From Paracoccus aurantiacus (lineage in GTDB: Bacteria; Pseudomonadota; Alphaproteobacteria; Rhodobacterales; Rhodobacteraceae): a stretch of 64,000 nucleotides of DNA. The translations under genes were made by a program, and so were the position numbers. Below, one piece after another: positions 54,417 through 64,000 of the stretch. The stretch is taken from the NCBI RefSeq assembly GCF_007993065.1, contig NZ_VOPL01000002.1:310001-374000 (forward strand), in the 5' to 3' direction. How positions within the stretch are numbered: position 1 is the first letter of the stretch; every line of letters begins with the position of its first letter. The notes under the pieces were generated by a model. It was not told where the DNA came from, ran no database searches, and worked only from the letters and a program-made list of their open reading frames with translations.

Positions 54417-54992
54417 ATGACCGAGCGTTGCGGTTGGTGCGGAACAGACCCGATCTATGTGGAATATCACGATACCGAATGGGGCGTCCCGGAATATGAC
54501 CCGCGCGCGCTGTGGGAAAAGCTGGTGCTGGATGGGTTTCAGGCCGGGCTCAGCTGGATCACGATCCTGCGCAAGCGTGACACGTTCAGAGAGGTTTTCG
54601 AAGAATTCGACCCCGAGCGAGTGGCCCGCTGGGACGAGAAAAATATTGAAAAAGCGCTGCAAAATCCTGGAATCATCCGCCATCGCGGCAAGATCGAGGC
54701 GACCGTGAAGGGCGCGCGCCGGTTTCTGGAAATCGAATCGGCCGAGGGATTCACGCCCTGGATGTGGGGATTTGTCGGCGGCGCGCCGATCCAGAACGAC
54801 TGGACCAGCCTCGCGCAGGTTCCGGCATCGACCGAACAATCAGTGGCAATGTCGAAGGCGCTGAAAAAGCGCGGTTTCAACTTCTGCGGGCCGGTGATCT
54901 GCTATGCCTTCATGCAGGCGGTCGGTATGGTCAATGACCACATAACGACCTGCCACTGTCACCAGAAGGTCAGGGCGCTTTCAGTTCGTTGA
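54417..54992 (+). CDS. tag: DNA-3-methyladenine glycosylase I
   Basis: A 191-residue repair enzyme that removes 3-methyladenine. It begins MTERCGWCGTDP with zinc-binding Cys, has YHDTEWGVPEYD, FQAGLSWITILRKRD with catalytic Glu/Trp context, and ends with NDHITTCHCH supplying the other zinc ligands. I chose ATG 54417, eight bases after AAGGA, over 54408. Its end overlaps tlpA (opposite strand) by 23 bases. Confidence 0.95.
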   Translation: MTERCGWCGTDPIYVEYHDTEWGVPEYDPRALWEKLVLDGFQAGLSWITILRKRDTFREVFEEFDPERVARWDEKNIEKALQNPGIIRHRGKIEATVKGARRFLEIESAEGFTPWMWGFVGGAPIQNDWTSLAQVPASTEQSVAMSKALKKRGFNFCGPVICYAFMQAVGMVNDHITTCHCHQKVRALSVR

Positions 54993-55533
54993 CCACGTCT
55001 TTCGCGGTATCCGAGGCCCAGTCGGCCGGCCCCATCAGCCGCGCGACCTCCTTGCCGTCAGCGTCGATCAGGATCGTCGCGGGCAGCGCGAGCACGCCGA
55101 ATTCGCGGGCGAGTTTCTGGCGCGGGTCCAACAGGACAGGCAACGCGTCTATCTCGGCTTCCTTAAGGAATTTTTCGATGGCCCTTGGCGGGTTCCGGCC
55201 TGCGGCGATGGTCAGAACCTCGAAACCTTCGCCGCCAAATTCTTTCTGAAGGCTGTTCAGCGCCGGCATCTCCTCCCGGCAGGGTGCGCACCAGGTTGCC
55301 CAGAAATTGACCAGCAGCGCCGTGCCACGATGATCGGACAGCCGGTACTCGGCGCCCTCCTGATCGGTGTATGGCGTGTCAGAGACCTGCTCTCCACTGC
55401 CGGCTGCAAGTTCCAGTCCACCCGCCTTGGCGGCGGCAAGGTCGATTTCCCCGGCAAGCGTACTTCCAGCGACAGCCATGTTTGCACCGGCAGCAAGCGC
55501 CGTATAAAGGATCAGCATACGCAGCATCTTCAA
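54970..55533 (-). CDS. TlpA-like thiol:disulphide interchange protein
   Basis: A 187-residue periplasmic thioredoxin-fold protein with signal peptide ([21 protein letters not shown]) and the active site [13 protein letters not shown] at about residue 78. [12 protein letters not shown] has the cis-Pro loop. The family keeps cysteines reduced for cytochrome c or copper-site assembly. It is divergent from argH with 17 bases between starts, an arrangement I recall from other Rhodobacteraceae. Confidence 0.9.
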   Translation of the reverse strand: MKMLRMLILYTALAAGANMAVAGSTLAGEIDLAAAKAGGLELAAGSGEQVSDTPYTDQEGAEYRLSDHRGTALLVNFWATWCAPCREEMPALNSLQKEFGGEGFEVLTIAAGRNPPRAIEKFLKEAEIDALPVLLDPRQKLAREFGVLALPATILIDADGKEVARLMGPADWASDTAKDVVNELKAP

Positions 55534-55550
55534 CCTTTCGGACCAGACAG

Positions 55551-56954
55551 ATGACCGACGCCAAGACCCCCAACGACACCGCGAATGCCATGTGGGGCGG
55601 GCGCTTCGCCGCTGGTCCCGACGCGATCATGACGGCGATCAACGCCTCGATCGGGTTTGACCGGCGGCTTTACGCCCAGGATATCCGGGGCAGCCGGGCC
55701 CATGCCGCGATGTTGGCGGCGCAGGGCATCATCACGTCTAAAGATGCCGATGCGATCCGGGAAGGCCTGCTCACCGTATTGTCAGAGATCGAGGGCGGGG
55801 ATTTCCCCTTCAGCGAGGCGCTGGAGGATATTCACATGAATGTCGAGGCGCGCCTGAAGGAAATCATCGGCGAACCTGCGGGCCGCCTGCATACCGGTCG
55901 GTCGCGCAACGATCAGGTGGCGACGGATTTCCGGCTGTGGGTGCGCGATCAATGCGATGCCGCGATCGGCGGGCTGCGCGCGCTGATCGGCGCGGCGCTG
56001 GCGCAGGCACAGGCCGGGGCCGATTGGGTGATGCCGGGCTTTACCCATTTGCAGACCGCGCAGCCGGTGACCTGGGGGCATCACATGATGGCCTATGTGG
56101 AAATGTTCGGGCGTGACCTTGGCCGCTTTCAGGACGCGCGCAAGCGCATGAACGAATCGCCGTTGGGTGCCGCTGCCTTGGCAGGCACCGGCTATCCCAT
56201 CGACCGCGAGGCAACGGCACATGCTTTGGGTTTCGACCGCCCGATGGGCAACAGCCTCGATGCGGTCAGCGACCGCGATTTCGCACTGGAATTCCTGTCG
56301 GCGGCCAGCATCTGCGCGGTCCATCTGTCGCGCCTGTCAGAAGAACTGGTCATCTGGTCCTCGGCCCAGTTCCGCTTCGTGTCCATGTCCGACAAGTGGT
56401 CGACCGGCAGTTCCATCATGCCGCAGAAGCGCAACCCCGACGCGGCCGAACTGATCCGCGCCAAGATCGGCCGTATCCTTGGCGCGACCGTGGCGCTGTT
56501 CACCGTGATGAAGGGTCTGCCATTGGCCTATTCAAAGGACATGCAGGAAGACAAGGAACAGGTTTTTGACGCCGCCGACAGCCTGATGCTGGCGTTGGCG
56601 GCGATGGCGGGGATGCTGTCCGACCTGACTGCCAATCGCGAGAAGCTGGAAGCCGCGGCATCTGCCGGATTTTCCACCGCCACCGATCTGGCCGACTGGC
56701 TGGTGCGCGAGGCCGGGCTGGCCTTTCGCGATGCTCATCACGTCACCGGCTCGCTGGTGGCAATGGCGGAAGGGAAGGGCGTCGATTTGCCCGACCTGAC
56801 GCTGGCGGACATGCAGTCGGTTCATGCGGCGATCACCGAGGATGTCTTCAACGTGCTGGGCGTTCACAATTCGGTCGCTTCCCGGCAAAGCTATGGCGGA
56901 ACTGCGCCCGATCAGGTTCGCGCCCAGATTGCCCGCTGGAAGGAAATGCTGTGA
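55551..56954 (+). CDS. argH: Argininosuccinate lyase
   Basis: A 467-residue enzyme of the fumarase/aspartase superfamily that releases arginine and fumarate, last step of arginine synthesis. Motifs: [11 protein letters not shown] at the start, [13 protein letters not shown], the signature [12 protein letters not shown] with active Ser, and [11 protein letters not shown] chose ATG 55551; the upstream open frame overlaps tlpA. Its stop overlaps the GTG of a small lipoprotein gene. Confidence 0.97.
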   Translation: MTDAKTPNDTANAMWGGRFAAGPDAIMTAINASIGFDRRLYAQDIRGSRAHAAMLAAQGIITSKDADAIREGLLTVLSEIEGGDFPFSEALEDIHMNVEARLKEIIGEPAGRLHTGRSRNDQVATDFRLWVRDQCDAAIGGLRALIGAALAQAQAGADWVMPGFTHLQTAQPVTWGHHMMAYVEMFGRDLGRFQDARKRMNESPLGAAALAGTGYPIDREATAHALGFDRPMGNSLDAVSDRDFALEFLSAASICAVHLSRLSEELVIWSSAQFRFVSMSDKWSTGSSIMPQKRNPDAAELIRAKIGRILGATVALFTVMKGLPLAYSKDMQEDKEQVFDAADSLMLALAAMAGMLSDLTANREKLEAAASAGFSTATDLADWLVREAGLAFRDAHHVTGSLVAMAEGKGVDLPDLTLADMQSVHAAITEDVFNVLGVHNSVASRQSYGGTAPDQVRAQIARWKEML

Positions 56955-57094
56955 AATCGCTTGCTATACTTGCGCTGCTGACCCTTGCCGCGTGTGGCGT
57001 CGACGGACCGCCGGTCCGGCCCGACCCTGAGACGCCACCGCCGGGCCTCACTGTGTCCGGGGACGCGCGCATCGGTGTGGCGACGACGCTGTAA
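56951..57094 (+). CDS. Small lipoprotein between argH and lysA
   Basis: A 47-residue protein starting at GTG, overlapping argH by four bases. It has a lipobox LAAC at about residue 15 after [11 protein letters not shown], then a Pro/Asp-rich tail with [13 protein letters not shown]. Similar short lipoproteins sit between argH and lysA in related genomes as far as I recall. Function unknown. Confidence 0.75.
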   Translation: MKSLAILALLTLAACGVDGPPVRPDPETPPPGLTVSGDARIGVATTL

Positions 57095-57107
57095 TGGGCA
57101 ACTGCCG

Positions 57108-57347
57108 ATGACCCCGTTGCGCATCTGCTGGCTGATGCTGGCGCTGATCGGCGCGTGGCTGGGGCGTCATCTGGAAGCGCCGGATGCGACTGTCGTGATC
57201 GCGCTGGCAACGCTTGCCGTCTGGGTACTTGTCGAAACAATGGTGCGGCGCAACTGGCTGGCGCTGCTGACCTTCCCGGCAATGGCGCTTGGCATCGGCT
57301 GCGCGCTGCCGCTTTATCTTCTACTCCGCTCTCGCAGGATCGTCTGA
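57108..57347 (+). CDS. Small membrane protein (DUF2834-like)
   Basis: A 79-residue protein with three hydrophobic segments (MTPLRICWLMLALIGAWLG, VVIALATLAVWVLVE, ALLTFPAMALGIGCALPLYLL) and a basic end. This size and pattern fit the DUF2834 family, though it is shorter than most. It ends by overlapping the lysA start by one base (TGATG). Role unknown. Confidence 0.7.
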   Translation: MTPLRICWLMLALIGAWLGRHLEAPDATVVIALATLAVWVLVETMVRRNWLALLTFPAMALGIGCALPLYLLLRSRRIV

Positions 57348-58615
57348 TGGACCATTTCAACTACAAAGACGGGGTGCTGTGCGCCGAAGACGTGCCCCTG
57401 ACCCGCATCGCGGCCGAGGTCGGGACGCCGGTCTATGTCTATTCCGCAGCGACCCTGACCCGGCATTTCAATGTCTTTCAGGAGGCGTTGGAATGGGCGC
57501 CGGATCACCTGATCTGCTATGCGGTGAAGGCGAATTCCAACATCGCGGTGCTGAAACTGCTGGGCGATCTGGGTGCGGGGATGGACGTGGTCTCTATCGG
57601 CGAATATGCCCGTGCCCGCACGGCGGGCGTGCCGGGCGAGCGGATCGTCTTTTCCGGCGTCGGCAAGACGCGCAAGGAGATGCGGCTGGCGCTGGAAGGC
57701 GGCATCCGCCAGTTCAATGTCGAATCCGAACCGGAACTGCTGGCTTTGTCCGAGGTGGCTGCCTCGCTTGGCGTCAAGGCGCCCATCGCCATCCGTGTAA
57801 ATCCGGATGTGGATGCAAAGACCCACGAAAAGATCGCCACCGGCAAATCCGAAAACAAGTTCGGCATCCCCATCGCCCGCGCGCGTGAGGTCTATGCCGC
57901 CGCCGCGAGTCTGCCGGGGATCGAGGTCGTCGGCATCGACATGCATATCGGCAGCCAGCTGACCGATCTGGACCCTTACCGTCAGGCCTATGCCAAGATG
58001 GCCGATCTGGCCCGCGCCCTGCGTGCCGATGGTCACAATATCCGCAGGCTCGACATGGGCGGGGGGCTTGGCATCCCCTATCGCCGCGACAATAACGCGC
58101 CGCCTTTGCCCATCGAATATGGTCAGGTGATCCGTGAAGCCGTAGGCGATCTGGATTGCGAGATCGAGATCGAGCCGGGCCGCAACATCGCCGGAAACGC
58201 GGGCCTTCTGCTGAGCGAGGTGATCTATGTGAAGCGCGGCGAGGGGCGCGATTTCCTGATCCTCGATGCGGCGATGAACGACCTGATCCGCCCGGCCATG
58301 TACGGCGCGCATCACGACATCGTCCCGGTGATTGAATCCGCGCCCGGCACGCCCGTTTCCGCATATGACGTGGTCGGTCCGATCTGCGAATCGGGCGATA
58401 CCTTCCAGAAGGGCACGCAGCTGCCGCCGCCTGCGCCGGGCGATCTGATCGCCTTCCGCTCGGCCGGTGCATATGGCGCGGTGATGTCGTCTGAATACAA
58501 TTCACGTCCGCTGGTGCCTGAAGTGCTGGTCGATGGCGACCGTTTTGCGGTCATTCGCCCGCGTCCGACGCTGGAAGACATGCTCTCGCGCGAGGCTTTG
58601 CCGGACTGGTTCTGA
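57347..58615 (+). CDS. lysA: Diaminopimelate decarboxylase
   Basis: A 422-residue PLP enzyme that makes lysine from meso-diaminopimelate. The PLP Lys is in YAVKANSNIAVLK (about 60), HIGSQLTDL is the His loop, GGGLGIPY and EPGRNIAGNAG bind phosphate, and the partner-subunit motif is ICESGDTFQKG with substrate Cys. YGAVMSSEYNSRP lies near the end. Coupled to the DUF2834-like gene. Confidence 0.97.
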   Translation: MDHFNYKDGVLCAEDVPLTRIAAEVGTPVYVYSAATLTRHFNVFQEALEWAPDHLICYAVKANSNIAVLKLLGDLGAGMDVVSIGEYARARTAGVPGERIVFSGVGKTRKEMRLALEGGIRQFNVESEPELLALSEVAASLGVKAPIAIRVNPDVDAKTHEKIATGKSENKFGIPIARAREVYAAAASLPGIEVVGIDMHIGSQLTDLDPYRQAYAKMADLARALRADGHNIRRLDMGGGLGIPYRRDNNAPPLPIEYGQVIREAVGDLDCEIEIEPGRNIAGNAGLLLSEVIYVKRGEGRDFLILDAAMNDLIRPAMYGAHHDIVPVIESAPGTPVSAYDVVGPICESGDTFQKGTQLPPPAPGDLIAFRSAGAYGAVMSSEYNSRPLVPEVLVDGDRFAVIRPRPTLEDMLSREALPDWF

Positions 58616-58679
58616 TCACGCAGTAATCGCTTGCCGGATTGTCCCCCAAGCCGCAGGATAGGGGCTGAAAAGCCGCGCC

Positions 58680-61307
58680 ATGACGACAGAACCGGATCAA
58701 CATATCGCCGACGAGGCAGAGGCCGATCTGACCCTATCGGGGGGGCGGGGGCTTTCGCGTGCGCTGCGCCTGACCGGACTCGGCCTTTGGTGGGAGGCAC
58801 TGGCACGCGCCTTTTGGCCTTTTGCGACGCTGGCGCTGCTTGTTCTCGCCGCGCTCAGCCTTGGACTCGTCGACCTGCTTGGCAGTGCGGCGCAGCCCTA
58901 TGTGGTCTCTGGCATGGGTATCGCGCTGCTTGCGACCCTGATCTGGGGCGGGCTGCGCTTTCGCGCACCAGGAGCGGGTGCTGCGGCGCGGCGCGTGGAT
59001 GCGACCCTGCCGGGGCGTCCGCTCTCGGCGCTTGACGACGAGCCGGCAATTGGCGGGGACGGGGCCCTTTGGCACGCCCACCGTGCGCAGATGGCGGCGC
59101 GGGCGTCGGCGGCGCGTGCGGTCGCGCCGGATGCAGGGCTGACAAGCCGCGATCCGTTCGCGCTGCGTCTTGCGGCGCTGACCGCGCTGGCAATGGCGGT
59201 GCTGTTCGGAAGCGCGGGAAATCTCGGGCAGGGTCTGGCCGCGCTGGCACCCAGCCGACCTGAGCTTCCCGATCAGCCTGTGACCAGCGGCCTTGGCTGG
59301 GAAGGCTGGGCCGAACCGCCTGCCTATACCCGCAAGCCGACGATTTATCTGAATAATCAACCAGACGGTGCATCGCTCGATCTGCCCGAGGGCACAACGA
59401 TCAGTCTGCGCCTGTATGGCGATCCCGCCACGATCGAACAGGATATCGGCAACCCGGTTCCGGGCGGCGACGAGCTTGCGCCCGAATTCCGGGTCGAGCG
59501 TTCGGGTCAGTTTCGCATCGGCGGGCGCAGCTTCTCGGTCTCGGTCAGGCCGGATGACGCGCCGACGGTGTCGCTTGGACCGCCGGCGCAGCGCCGGGCC
59601 GACGGCCAGCTTGTCCAGCCCTTTCAGGCGGGCGACGATTATGGCGTGACCGAGGGCGTGGCGCAGATCACCCTGGATATGGCCAATATCGACCGCCGCT
59701 ACGGCCTTGCGACAGAGCCAGAGCCTCGGGACATGCTGGTGGTGAAGCTTCCCCTGCGCGGGGCGCGCGCCGATGTCGAAGGGCAGCTGACCGCCGACCT
59801 CAAGAAACATGCCTGGGCCAACTTGCCGGTGCAAATTCGTCTGAACGTGCAGGATGGGATCGGGCAAAGCGGCCAGTCCGACGGCCTTTCGATGGAGCTT
59901 CCGGGACGGCGCTTCTTCGACCCCTTCGCCGCAGCGCTGATCGAATTGCGCCGCGACATCCTTTGGTCGCGCCGGAATGCGGCGAACTCGGCGCAGTTGC
60001 TGCGCGCGGTCCTGTGGCAGCCCGAAGGGGTGGTTGACCCAGCTGTGCTGCGCGATCTGCAGGCCGTGACGATGGGCCTTGAGACTGAAAATCTCAGCGA
60101 TCTTCAGCGCGATGCACTGGCCGAGGCGCTGTGGCGTGTTGCCGTCCAACTGGAGGATGGCGGCCTGGCCGATGCGTTGGAGCGCATGCGTCGCGCGCAG
60201 GAGCGGCTGGCACAGGCGATGCGCCGCGGTGCGTCGCCCGACGAAATACGCGAGCTGATGGAGGAGCTGCGCCGCGCGACCGATGACTATCTGGACCGGC
60301 TTGCCGAACAGGGTCAGAACGACCCTTCGGACCGTTTCAACCGCGCCCCGGTCGAGATGATGTCGGGTGACCAGATCCAGCAGATGATGGACGAGATCCA
60401 GCGCTTGATGAACGAAGGCAAAATGGCCGAAGCCCAGGCCCTGCTGGAGCAGTTCAACCGCATGATGGAAAACATGCAGGTTCGCCGGACCGAGGGTGAA
60501 GGTCAGGGCCGGGGTCAGGGATCGACCGGGCGCATGGCCGAAACGCTGCGCGAACAGCAGGAGCTTGCCGACCGGGCCTTTCGGCGCATGCAGGACGAGT
60601 GGCTGGGCCTGGACGGTGAAAACCAGGGGCCGCAGGACAACGGTGGCCCGCAGGGCGAGCCGGGACAGCAGCAAGGTCAGGCTGGCACGGGCGATGAAAT
60701 GCCCGGACAGAACGACGGACAGAACGGCGGGCAGGGTGGCGGCCAGCAGGGAAATCGCCCGCAGGATCTTGCGGATGAGCAGGGCCGCTTGCGTGACGAC
60801 CTTGGCATGCAGCGCGGATTGCTGCCCGAACGTGGCACGCCAGAAGGCGACGCCGCAGGCGATGCGATGGACCGTGCCGGGCGCGCAATGCGCGACGCCG
60901 AGCAGGCGCTGCGCGATGGCGATATGGCCGGTGCAATGGACCGTCAGGCCGAAGCGATCGAAGCGCTGCGCGATGGTATTCGTGCGCTTGACCGCGGGCA
61001 GAACCAGCGAGCGGGCGAGCAGGGCGGTTCGGAAGGGCAGGGCCAATCGGATCAGGCGAACGGTCCTGATGGTCAGAACTCGTCTGGTCAGGACAGCGGC
61101 GGCAGGCTCGCGCAGCGTCGCGATCCGTTGGGCCGTGCCCTGCAGGGTCAGGGCGGCGGGATCGGGACGGACGATCCGCTTGCCGAAGGGGAATCCGACG
61201 ATCACCGCGCCCGCGATCTGCAGGACGAAATCCGCCGCAGACTTGGTGAACATGACCGCCCGCAGGCAGAGCGTGACTATCTCGACCGGCTGATCGACCA
61301 GTTCTGA
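58680..61307 (+). CDS. DUF4175 / TIGR02302 membrane protein
   Basis: An 875-residue protein typical of alphaproteobacteria. Two membrane helices at about 40-80 ([41 protein letters not shown]) and a third near 165 are followed by a large periplasmic part. There are helical Met/Glu/Arg-rich segments ([34 protein letters not shown]), then a Gly/Gln/Asn-rich low-complexity stretch (about 640-700 and 775-830). Function is not established. It stands 65 bases after lysA. Confidence 0.88.
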   Translation: MTTEPDQHIADEAEADLTLSGGRGLSRALRLTGLGLWWEALARAFWPFATLALLVLAALSLGLVDLLGSAAQPYVVSGMGIALLATLIWGGLRFRAPGAGAAARRVDATLPGRPLSALDDEPAIGGDGALWHAHRAQMAARASAARAVAPDAGLTSRDPFALRLAALTALAMAVLFGSAGNLGQGLAALAPSRPELPDQPVTSGLGWEGWAEPPAYTRKPTIYLNNQPDGASLDLPEGTTISLRLYGDPATIEQDIGNPVPGGDELAPEFRVERSGQFRIGGRSFSVSVRPDDAPTVSLGPPAQRRADGQLVQPFQAGDDYGVTEGVAQITLDMANIDRRYGLATEPEPRDMLVVKLPLRGARADVEGQLTADLKKHAWANLPVQIRLNVQDGIGQSGQSDGLSMELPGRRFFDPFAAALIELRRDILWSRRNAANSAQLLRAVLWQPEGVVDPAVLRDLQAVTMGLETENLSDLQRDALAEALWRVAVQLEDGGLADALERMRRAQERLAQAMRRGASPDEIRELMEELRRATDDYLDRLAEQGQNDPSDRFNRAPVEMMSGDQIQQMMDEIQRLMNEGKMAEAQALLEQFNRMMENMQVRRTEGEGQGRGQGSTGRMAETLREQQELADRAFRRMQDEWLGLDGENQGPQDNGGPQGEPGQQQGQAGTGDEMPGQNDGQNGGQGGGQQGNRPQDLADEQGRLRDDLGMQRGLLPERGTPEGDAAGDAMDRAGRAMRDAEQALRDGDMAGAMDRQAEAIEALRDGIRALDRGQNQRAGEQGGSEGQGQSDQANGPDGQNSSGQDSGGRLAQRRDPLGRALQGQGGGIGTDDPLAEGESDDHRARDLQDEIRRRLGEHDRPQAERDYLDRLIDQF

Positions 61308-61575
61308 GGCCTGCGCGACGCGAACACTGCCAATCCTTGTTGCTTCGCAATGCCAGGCACAGGCACCGATAGCCTGTGCGCGATCTGCTAGGGTGCCGCT
61401 ACGTCACAACGGCGCCCGGACTTCAAGCATTCGGCAAGTTTTGCTGAGAGAGAGCGGGCGCATGCGCGCGCTTCCGCAAAAAATGCGATCACGATGCTGT
61501 AACGTATTTCTTGATTTATGTTCGAAATGGTATAGGGGCGGCTGCCATGCGCGCGAACGAGGAAAGGTTAAACGC

Positions 61576-62016
61576 ATGATCAAAGAGTTCAAGGAATTCA
61601 TTGCCAAGGGCAATGTCATGGATATGGCCGTCGGCATCATCATCGGTGCTGCCTTCACGGCAATCGTTACCTCGCTGGTGTCGGACCTGATTAATCCGAT
61701 CATCGGCGTCATCACCGGCGGCACCGACTTTTCCAGCAAATACGTGGTCCTGTCGGGCACTGCGCCGGAAGGCGCTTCGCTTCAGGCAGCACGTGACGCC
61801 GGTGCCAACGTCTTTGCCTACGGGGCGTTTTTCTCGGCCGTGATCAACTTCCTGATCATCGCTTTCGTGGTCTTCCTGCTAGTCAAGGCCGTCAACCGCA
61901 TCAAGGACGGCGCAATCGGCAAGAAAGCCGAAGAGGAAGCCGCACCCGCCGGCCCGACCTCGGAAGAGCTTCTGGTTCAGATCCGCGACGAGCTGCGTGC
62001 ACGTCCGACGGTCTGA
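61576..62016 (+). CDS. mscL: Large-conductance mechanosensitive channel
   Basis: A 146-residue channel that opens under osmotic downshock. [20 protein letters not shown] is the conserved N-terminal helix, TM1 is [20 protein letters not shown] and TM2 [19 protein letters not shown]. The cytoplasmic helix is short. I chose ATG 61576, preceded by GAGGAAAGG, as homology starts there. The 268 bases upstream hold no other gene. A terminator follows. Confidence 0.96.
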   Translation: MIKEFKEFIAKGNVMDMAVGIIIGAAFTAIVTSLVSDLINPIIGVITGGTDFSSKYVVLSGTAPEGASLQAARDAGANVFAYGAFFSAVINFLIIAFVVFLLVKAVNRIKDGAIGKKAEEEAAPAGPTSEELLVQIRDELRARPTV

Positions 62017-62037
62017 TCCATCACCCGAAGCCGACAG

Positions 62038-62072
62038 GGGCCGGAAGGGCGTAAGCCTTCCGGCCCTTTTTC
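62038..62072 (+). terminator. Rho-independent terminator after mscL
   Basis: GGGCCGGAAGG, short loop, CCTTCCGGCCC then five T. It lies between converging mscL and ald. Confidence 0.92.
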
Positions 62073-62096
62073 ATGCGACCGAGCAAGAGCGATCGC

Positions 62097-63209
62097 CTAC
62101 AGCAGCGATTCGGGCGATATGCTTGGGCTACGCAGCGCCGCGCCAACCGGGGCAGAGGTCAGCTTGCCCTCATGCGTGGAAAGCCCCGCGCGCAGATGCG
62201 CGTCGTCATGCACCGCCTGTCGCCAGCCCTTGTCAGCGAGCGCGAGCACGAAGGGCAGTGTCGCATTGCCAAGCGCCTGGGTCGAACTGCGCGGCACTGC
62301 GCCGGGCATATTGGCAACGCAGTAGTGAACGATGCCGTCGACCTCGTAGATCGGGTCCTGATGGGTGGTCGGATGAGAGGTTTCGAAACAGCCGCCCTGG
62401 TCGATGGCGACATCGACAAGAACCGCGCCGGGCTTCATCGACGCAAGCTGCGCACGGCTGATAAGTTTGGGTGCGGCGGCACCCGGCACCAGAACCGCGC
62501 CGATGACCATGTCTGCGGCACGCAGCAGTTCCGCCGTCGCCGCGGCGGTCGCATATTGGGTCGTCAGCCGCCCCATGAAAATATCGTCAAGATATGAAAG
62601 CCGCGGGATCGAGCGGTCGAGCACCGTCACATTCGCCCCCATCCCAACGGCAACACGTGCCGCGGCCGTCCCGACGACCCCGCCGCCGATGATGATGACA
62701 TTTGCGGGGCGCACGCCCGGCACGCCGCCAAGCAGCACGCCTTCACCGCCATTCGCCTTCTGTAGTGCCCAGGCGCCGGCCTGCGGGGCAAGTCTGCCGG
62801 CGACCTCTGACATCGGCGCAAGAAGCGGCAGGCCGCCGCGCGCATCGGTCACGGTCTCATAAGCGATCGAGGTGACGCCGCTGTCCAGAAGCTCTCGGGT
62901 CTGGTCCGGGTCTGGGGCAAGATGCAGATAGGTGAAAAGCAGTTGACCGCGGCGCAGCATGGCACGCTCCACCGCCTGCGGTTCCTTCACCTTGACGATC
63001 AATTCTGCCCGTTCGAACAGCGTTCGTGCATCGGGCACGATTTCGGCACCGGCGGCGATATACTGGTCGTCCGTATAGCCGGACCCGATGCCCGCGCCGG
63101 CCTGGATCAGCACCTTGTTACCATGTGCGACAGCCTCTCTCGCCGCGTCCGGGCGCAGGCCGACACGGAATTCCTGTGGTTTGATCTCGGTCGGGCAACC
63201 TATCAGCAT
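62097..63209 (-). CDS. ald: Alanine dehydrogenase
   Basis: A 370-residue NAD enzyme interconverting alanine with pyruvate and ammonium. MLIGCPTEIKPQEFRVGL opens it, and catalytic residues lie in the region KVKEPQAVE and YLHLAPD. The Rossmann motif is IIGGGVVGTAAARVAVGMGANV. The ending THPTTHQDPIYEVDGIVHYC is typical. I chose ATG 63209; the open frame extends to 63485 but would overlap the divergent regulator. It is 150 bases from the Lrp-type gene. Confidence 0.96.
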   Translation of the reverse strand: MLIGCPTEIKPQEFRVGLRPDAAREAVAHGNKVLIQAGAGIGSGYTDDQYIAAGAEIVPDARTLFERAELIVKVKEPQAVERAMLRRGQLLFTYLHLAPDPDQTRELLDSGVTSIAYETVTDARGGLPLLAPMSEVAGRLAPQAGAWALQKANGGEGVLLGGVPGVRPANVIIIGGGVVGTAAARVAVGMGANVTVLDRSIPRLSYLDDIFMGRLTTQYATAAATAELLRAADMVIGAVLVPGAAAPKLISRAQLASMKPGAVLVDVAIDQGGCFETSHPTTHQDPIYEVDGIVHYCVANMPGAVPRSSTQALGNATLPFVLALADKGWRQAVHDDAHLRAGLSTHEGKLTSAPVGAALRSPSISPESLL

Positions 63210-63359
63210 CGCGCTCTCCTGTTGGTTCTGACTGGCGTATCGCCTTGTCACGAGAGTGACACGAATTGCCGTGCGGGTGCTTTCGATCTGGCGCTTGCCA
63301 GCACCTCTTGTTCGAAGAATATTGCGCCATATTGCAACTATGCCGGAGATTTCTTTCAA

Positions 63360-63821
63360 ATGACCGAGATTGACGCGACTGATCGTCGTATCCTTTCGAT
63401 CTTGCAGAAGGATGGTCGAATCACCAATGCCGACCTGTCGGCGCGGGTTAATCTGTCCGCCTCTGCAACCCATCGCCGGGTCCAAAGGCTGGAGGAAGAG
63501 GGCCTGATTAAGTCATATGTCGCGCTGCTGAACCGCAGGCTTATCGGGCGCCCTTCGACGGTATTCGTCGAAATTACCCTGTCCGGTCAGGCGACCGAAT
63601 TGCTGGAGGCGTTCGAGCGTGCGGTGCGGGCAATCCCGGACCTGCTGGAATGTCATCTGATGGCGGGAACGGCAGATTACCTGCTGAAGCTTGCGGTCGG
63701 TGATACGGACGATTTCGCACGTATCCACCGCGAATATCTGACCCGCCTTCCCGGCGTGGCGCAGATGCATTCTTCCTTTGCGCTCAGGACCGTCGCCGAA
63801 ACGACGGCCCTGCCGCTTTAG
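63360..63821 (+). CDS. Lrp/AsnC family regulator, probable ald regulator
   Basis: A 153-residue protein with the N-terminal Lrp winged helix (IDATDRRILSILQKDGRITNADLSARVNLSASATHRRVQRLEEEGLI, residues about 3-48) and a C-terminal RAM ligand domain (about 65-150). Divergent Lrp-type genes (AldR, AlaR) commonly activate alanine dehydrogenase in response to alanine, so that role is likely. Homology starts at ATG 63360, which fixes the start. Confidence 0.9.
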   Translation: MTEIDATDRRILSILQKDGRITNADLSARVNLSASATHRRVQRLEEEGLIKSYVALLNRRLIGRPSTVFVEITLSGQATELLEAFERAVRAIPDLLECHLMAGTADYLLKLAVGDTDDFARIHREYLTRLPGVAQMHSSFALRTVAETTALPL

Positions 63822-63827
63822 CGTGGC

Positions 63828-64000
63828 TTACTGACCCTCGGCAGCCGCCTGATCGTTCGGGTTCAGGTTGCGCCCGATCGGACCGGCTGGTGTCGCCAGA
63901 TGGCCGTATTCGAAGGTCAGCGTATCGGGACCGCCCGAGATGCGCAGAACGCCGTCTTCATAGCTGATGCGGTTGGCCTGACGCAGTGCGTTGAAGAACT
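63828..64000 (-). CDS. Partial gene, possible META-domain (HslJ-like) protein
   Basis: The last 57 codons of a minus-strand gene entering from the right edge. The sequence FFNALRQANRISYEDGVLRI and LTFEYGHLA resembles the end of META domains (fxxAL...y...g..L.L....l.F), followed by a low-complexity tail ending NPNDQAAAEGQ. The assignment is tentative because the rest lies outside the window. Confidence 0.4.
   Translation of the reverse strand, partial: FFNALRQANRISYEDGVLRISGGPDTLTFEYGHLATPAGPIGRNLNPNDQAAAEGQ

Noticed and set aside
58734-61253. Minus-strand frame of 839 codons opposite the DUF4175 gene
   Set aside because: Antisense shadow with high Arg/His/Leu content; the plus-strand gene has membrane helices and family pattern.

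Overview
The window is a high-GC alphaproteobacterial chromosome segment, very probably from the Rhodobacteraceae and most like Paracoccus. The main pointers are a petABC (bc1) operon whose cytochrome c1 carries a long acidic alanine-rich insert, the phaA-phaB polyhydroxybutyrate pair, a pyrB / membrane protein / inactive dihydroorotase / plsY operon, the DUF4175 (TIGR02302) protein downstream of lysA, and codon choice strongly biased to G or C. The identification rests on recognising protein families by eye; no database search was run.

Layout. 1-11.6 kb is housekeeping: end of an ABC permease, purine nucleoside phosphorylase, petABC, glutamate dehydrogenase with a divergent TetR regulator, tRNA-Leu(TAA), a nucleosidase, an MsbA-like ABC exporter and a sugar dehydrogenase fused to cytochrome c. 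From 11,631 to 26,636 lies a genomic island of about 15.0 kb. It is bounded by a perfect 16-bp direct repeat (11615-11630 and 26621-26636), the right copy being the 3' end of tRNA-Gly(TCC). A tyrosine integrase sits next to the tRNA and matching TTGATGC-type short repeats lie near both ends.

Island content. On the left are two decayed genes (a beta-propeller protein and an older integrase remnant), each interrupted by an in-frame TGA. Then comes a tightly overlapping five-gene operon: GHKL/MutL-MORC-like ATPase, Z1-domain helicase, PD-(D/E)XK protein (DUF4420 type), AIPR protein and DUF2971 protein. A cytosine-5 DNA methyltransferase converges on it, with a divergent Vsr mismatch endonuclease. 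The core matches the Mza-type antiphage systems (MutL, Z1, AIPR). The likely logic is cytosine methylation marking self, the ATPase/helicase/nuclease module attacking unmodified DNA, and Vsr repairing T:G mismatches left by deamination of 5-methylcytosine. The DUF2971 gene is an addition I cannot explain.

26.7-64 kb is core genome again. It holds formylation/deformylation genes (def, a def-like gene lacking catalytic residues, fmt), patB, an L,D-transpeptidase, a GNAT gene broken by TGA, pgsA-moaD-moaE, gshA, a type-4-like uracil-DNA glycosylase without iron-sulphur cysteines, the pyrB-pyrC'-plsY operon, a type I secretion pair, mlaA-mlaC, a bifunctional penicillin-binding protein, amtB, a polyprenyl diphosphate synthase, a tRNA methyltransferase, phaB/phaA separated by an 18-bp perfect hairpin, an EAL protein, tag, tlpA, argH-lysA, the DUF4175 protein, mscL, and alanine dehydrogenase with a divergent Lrp regulator.
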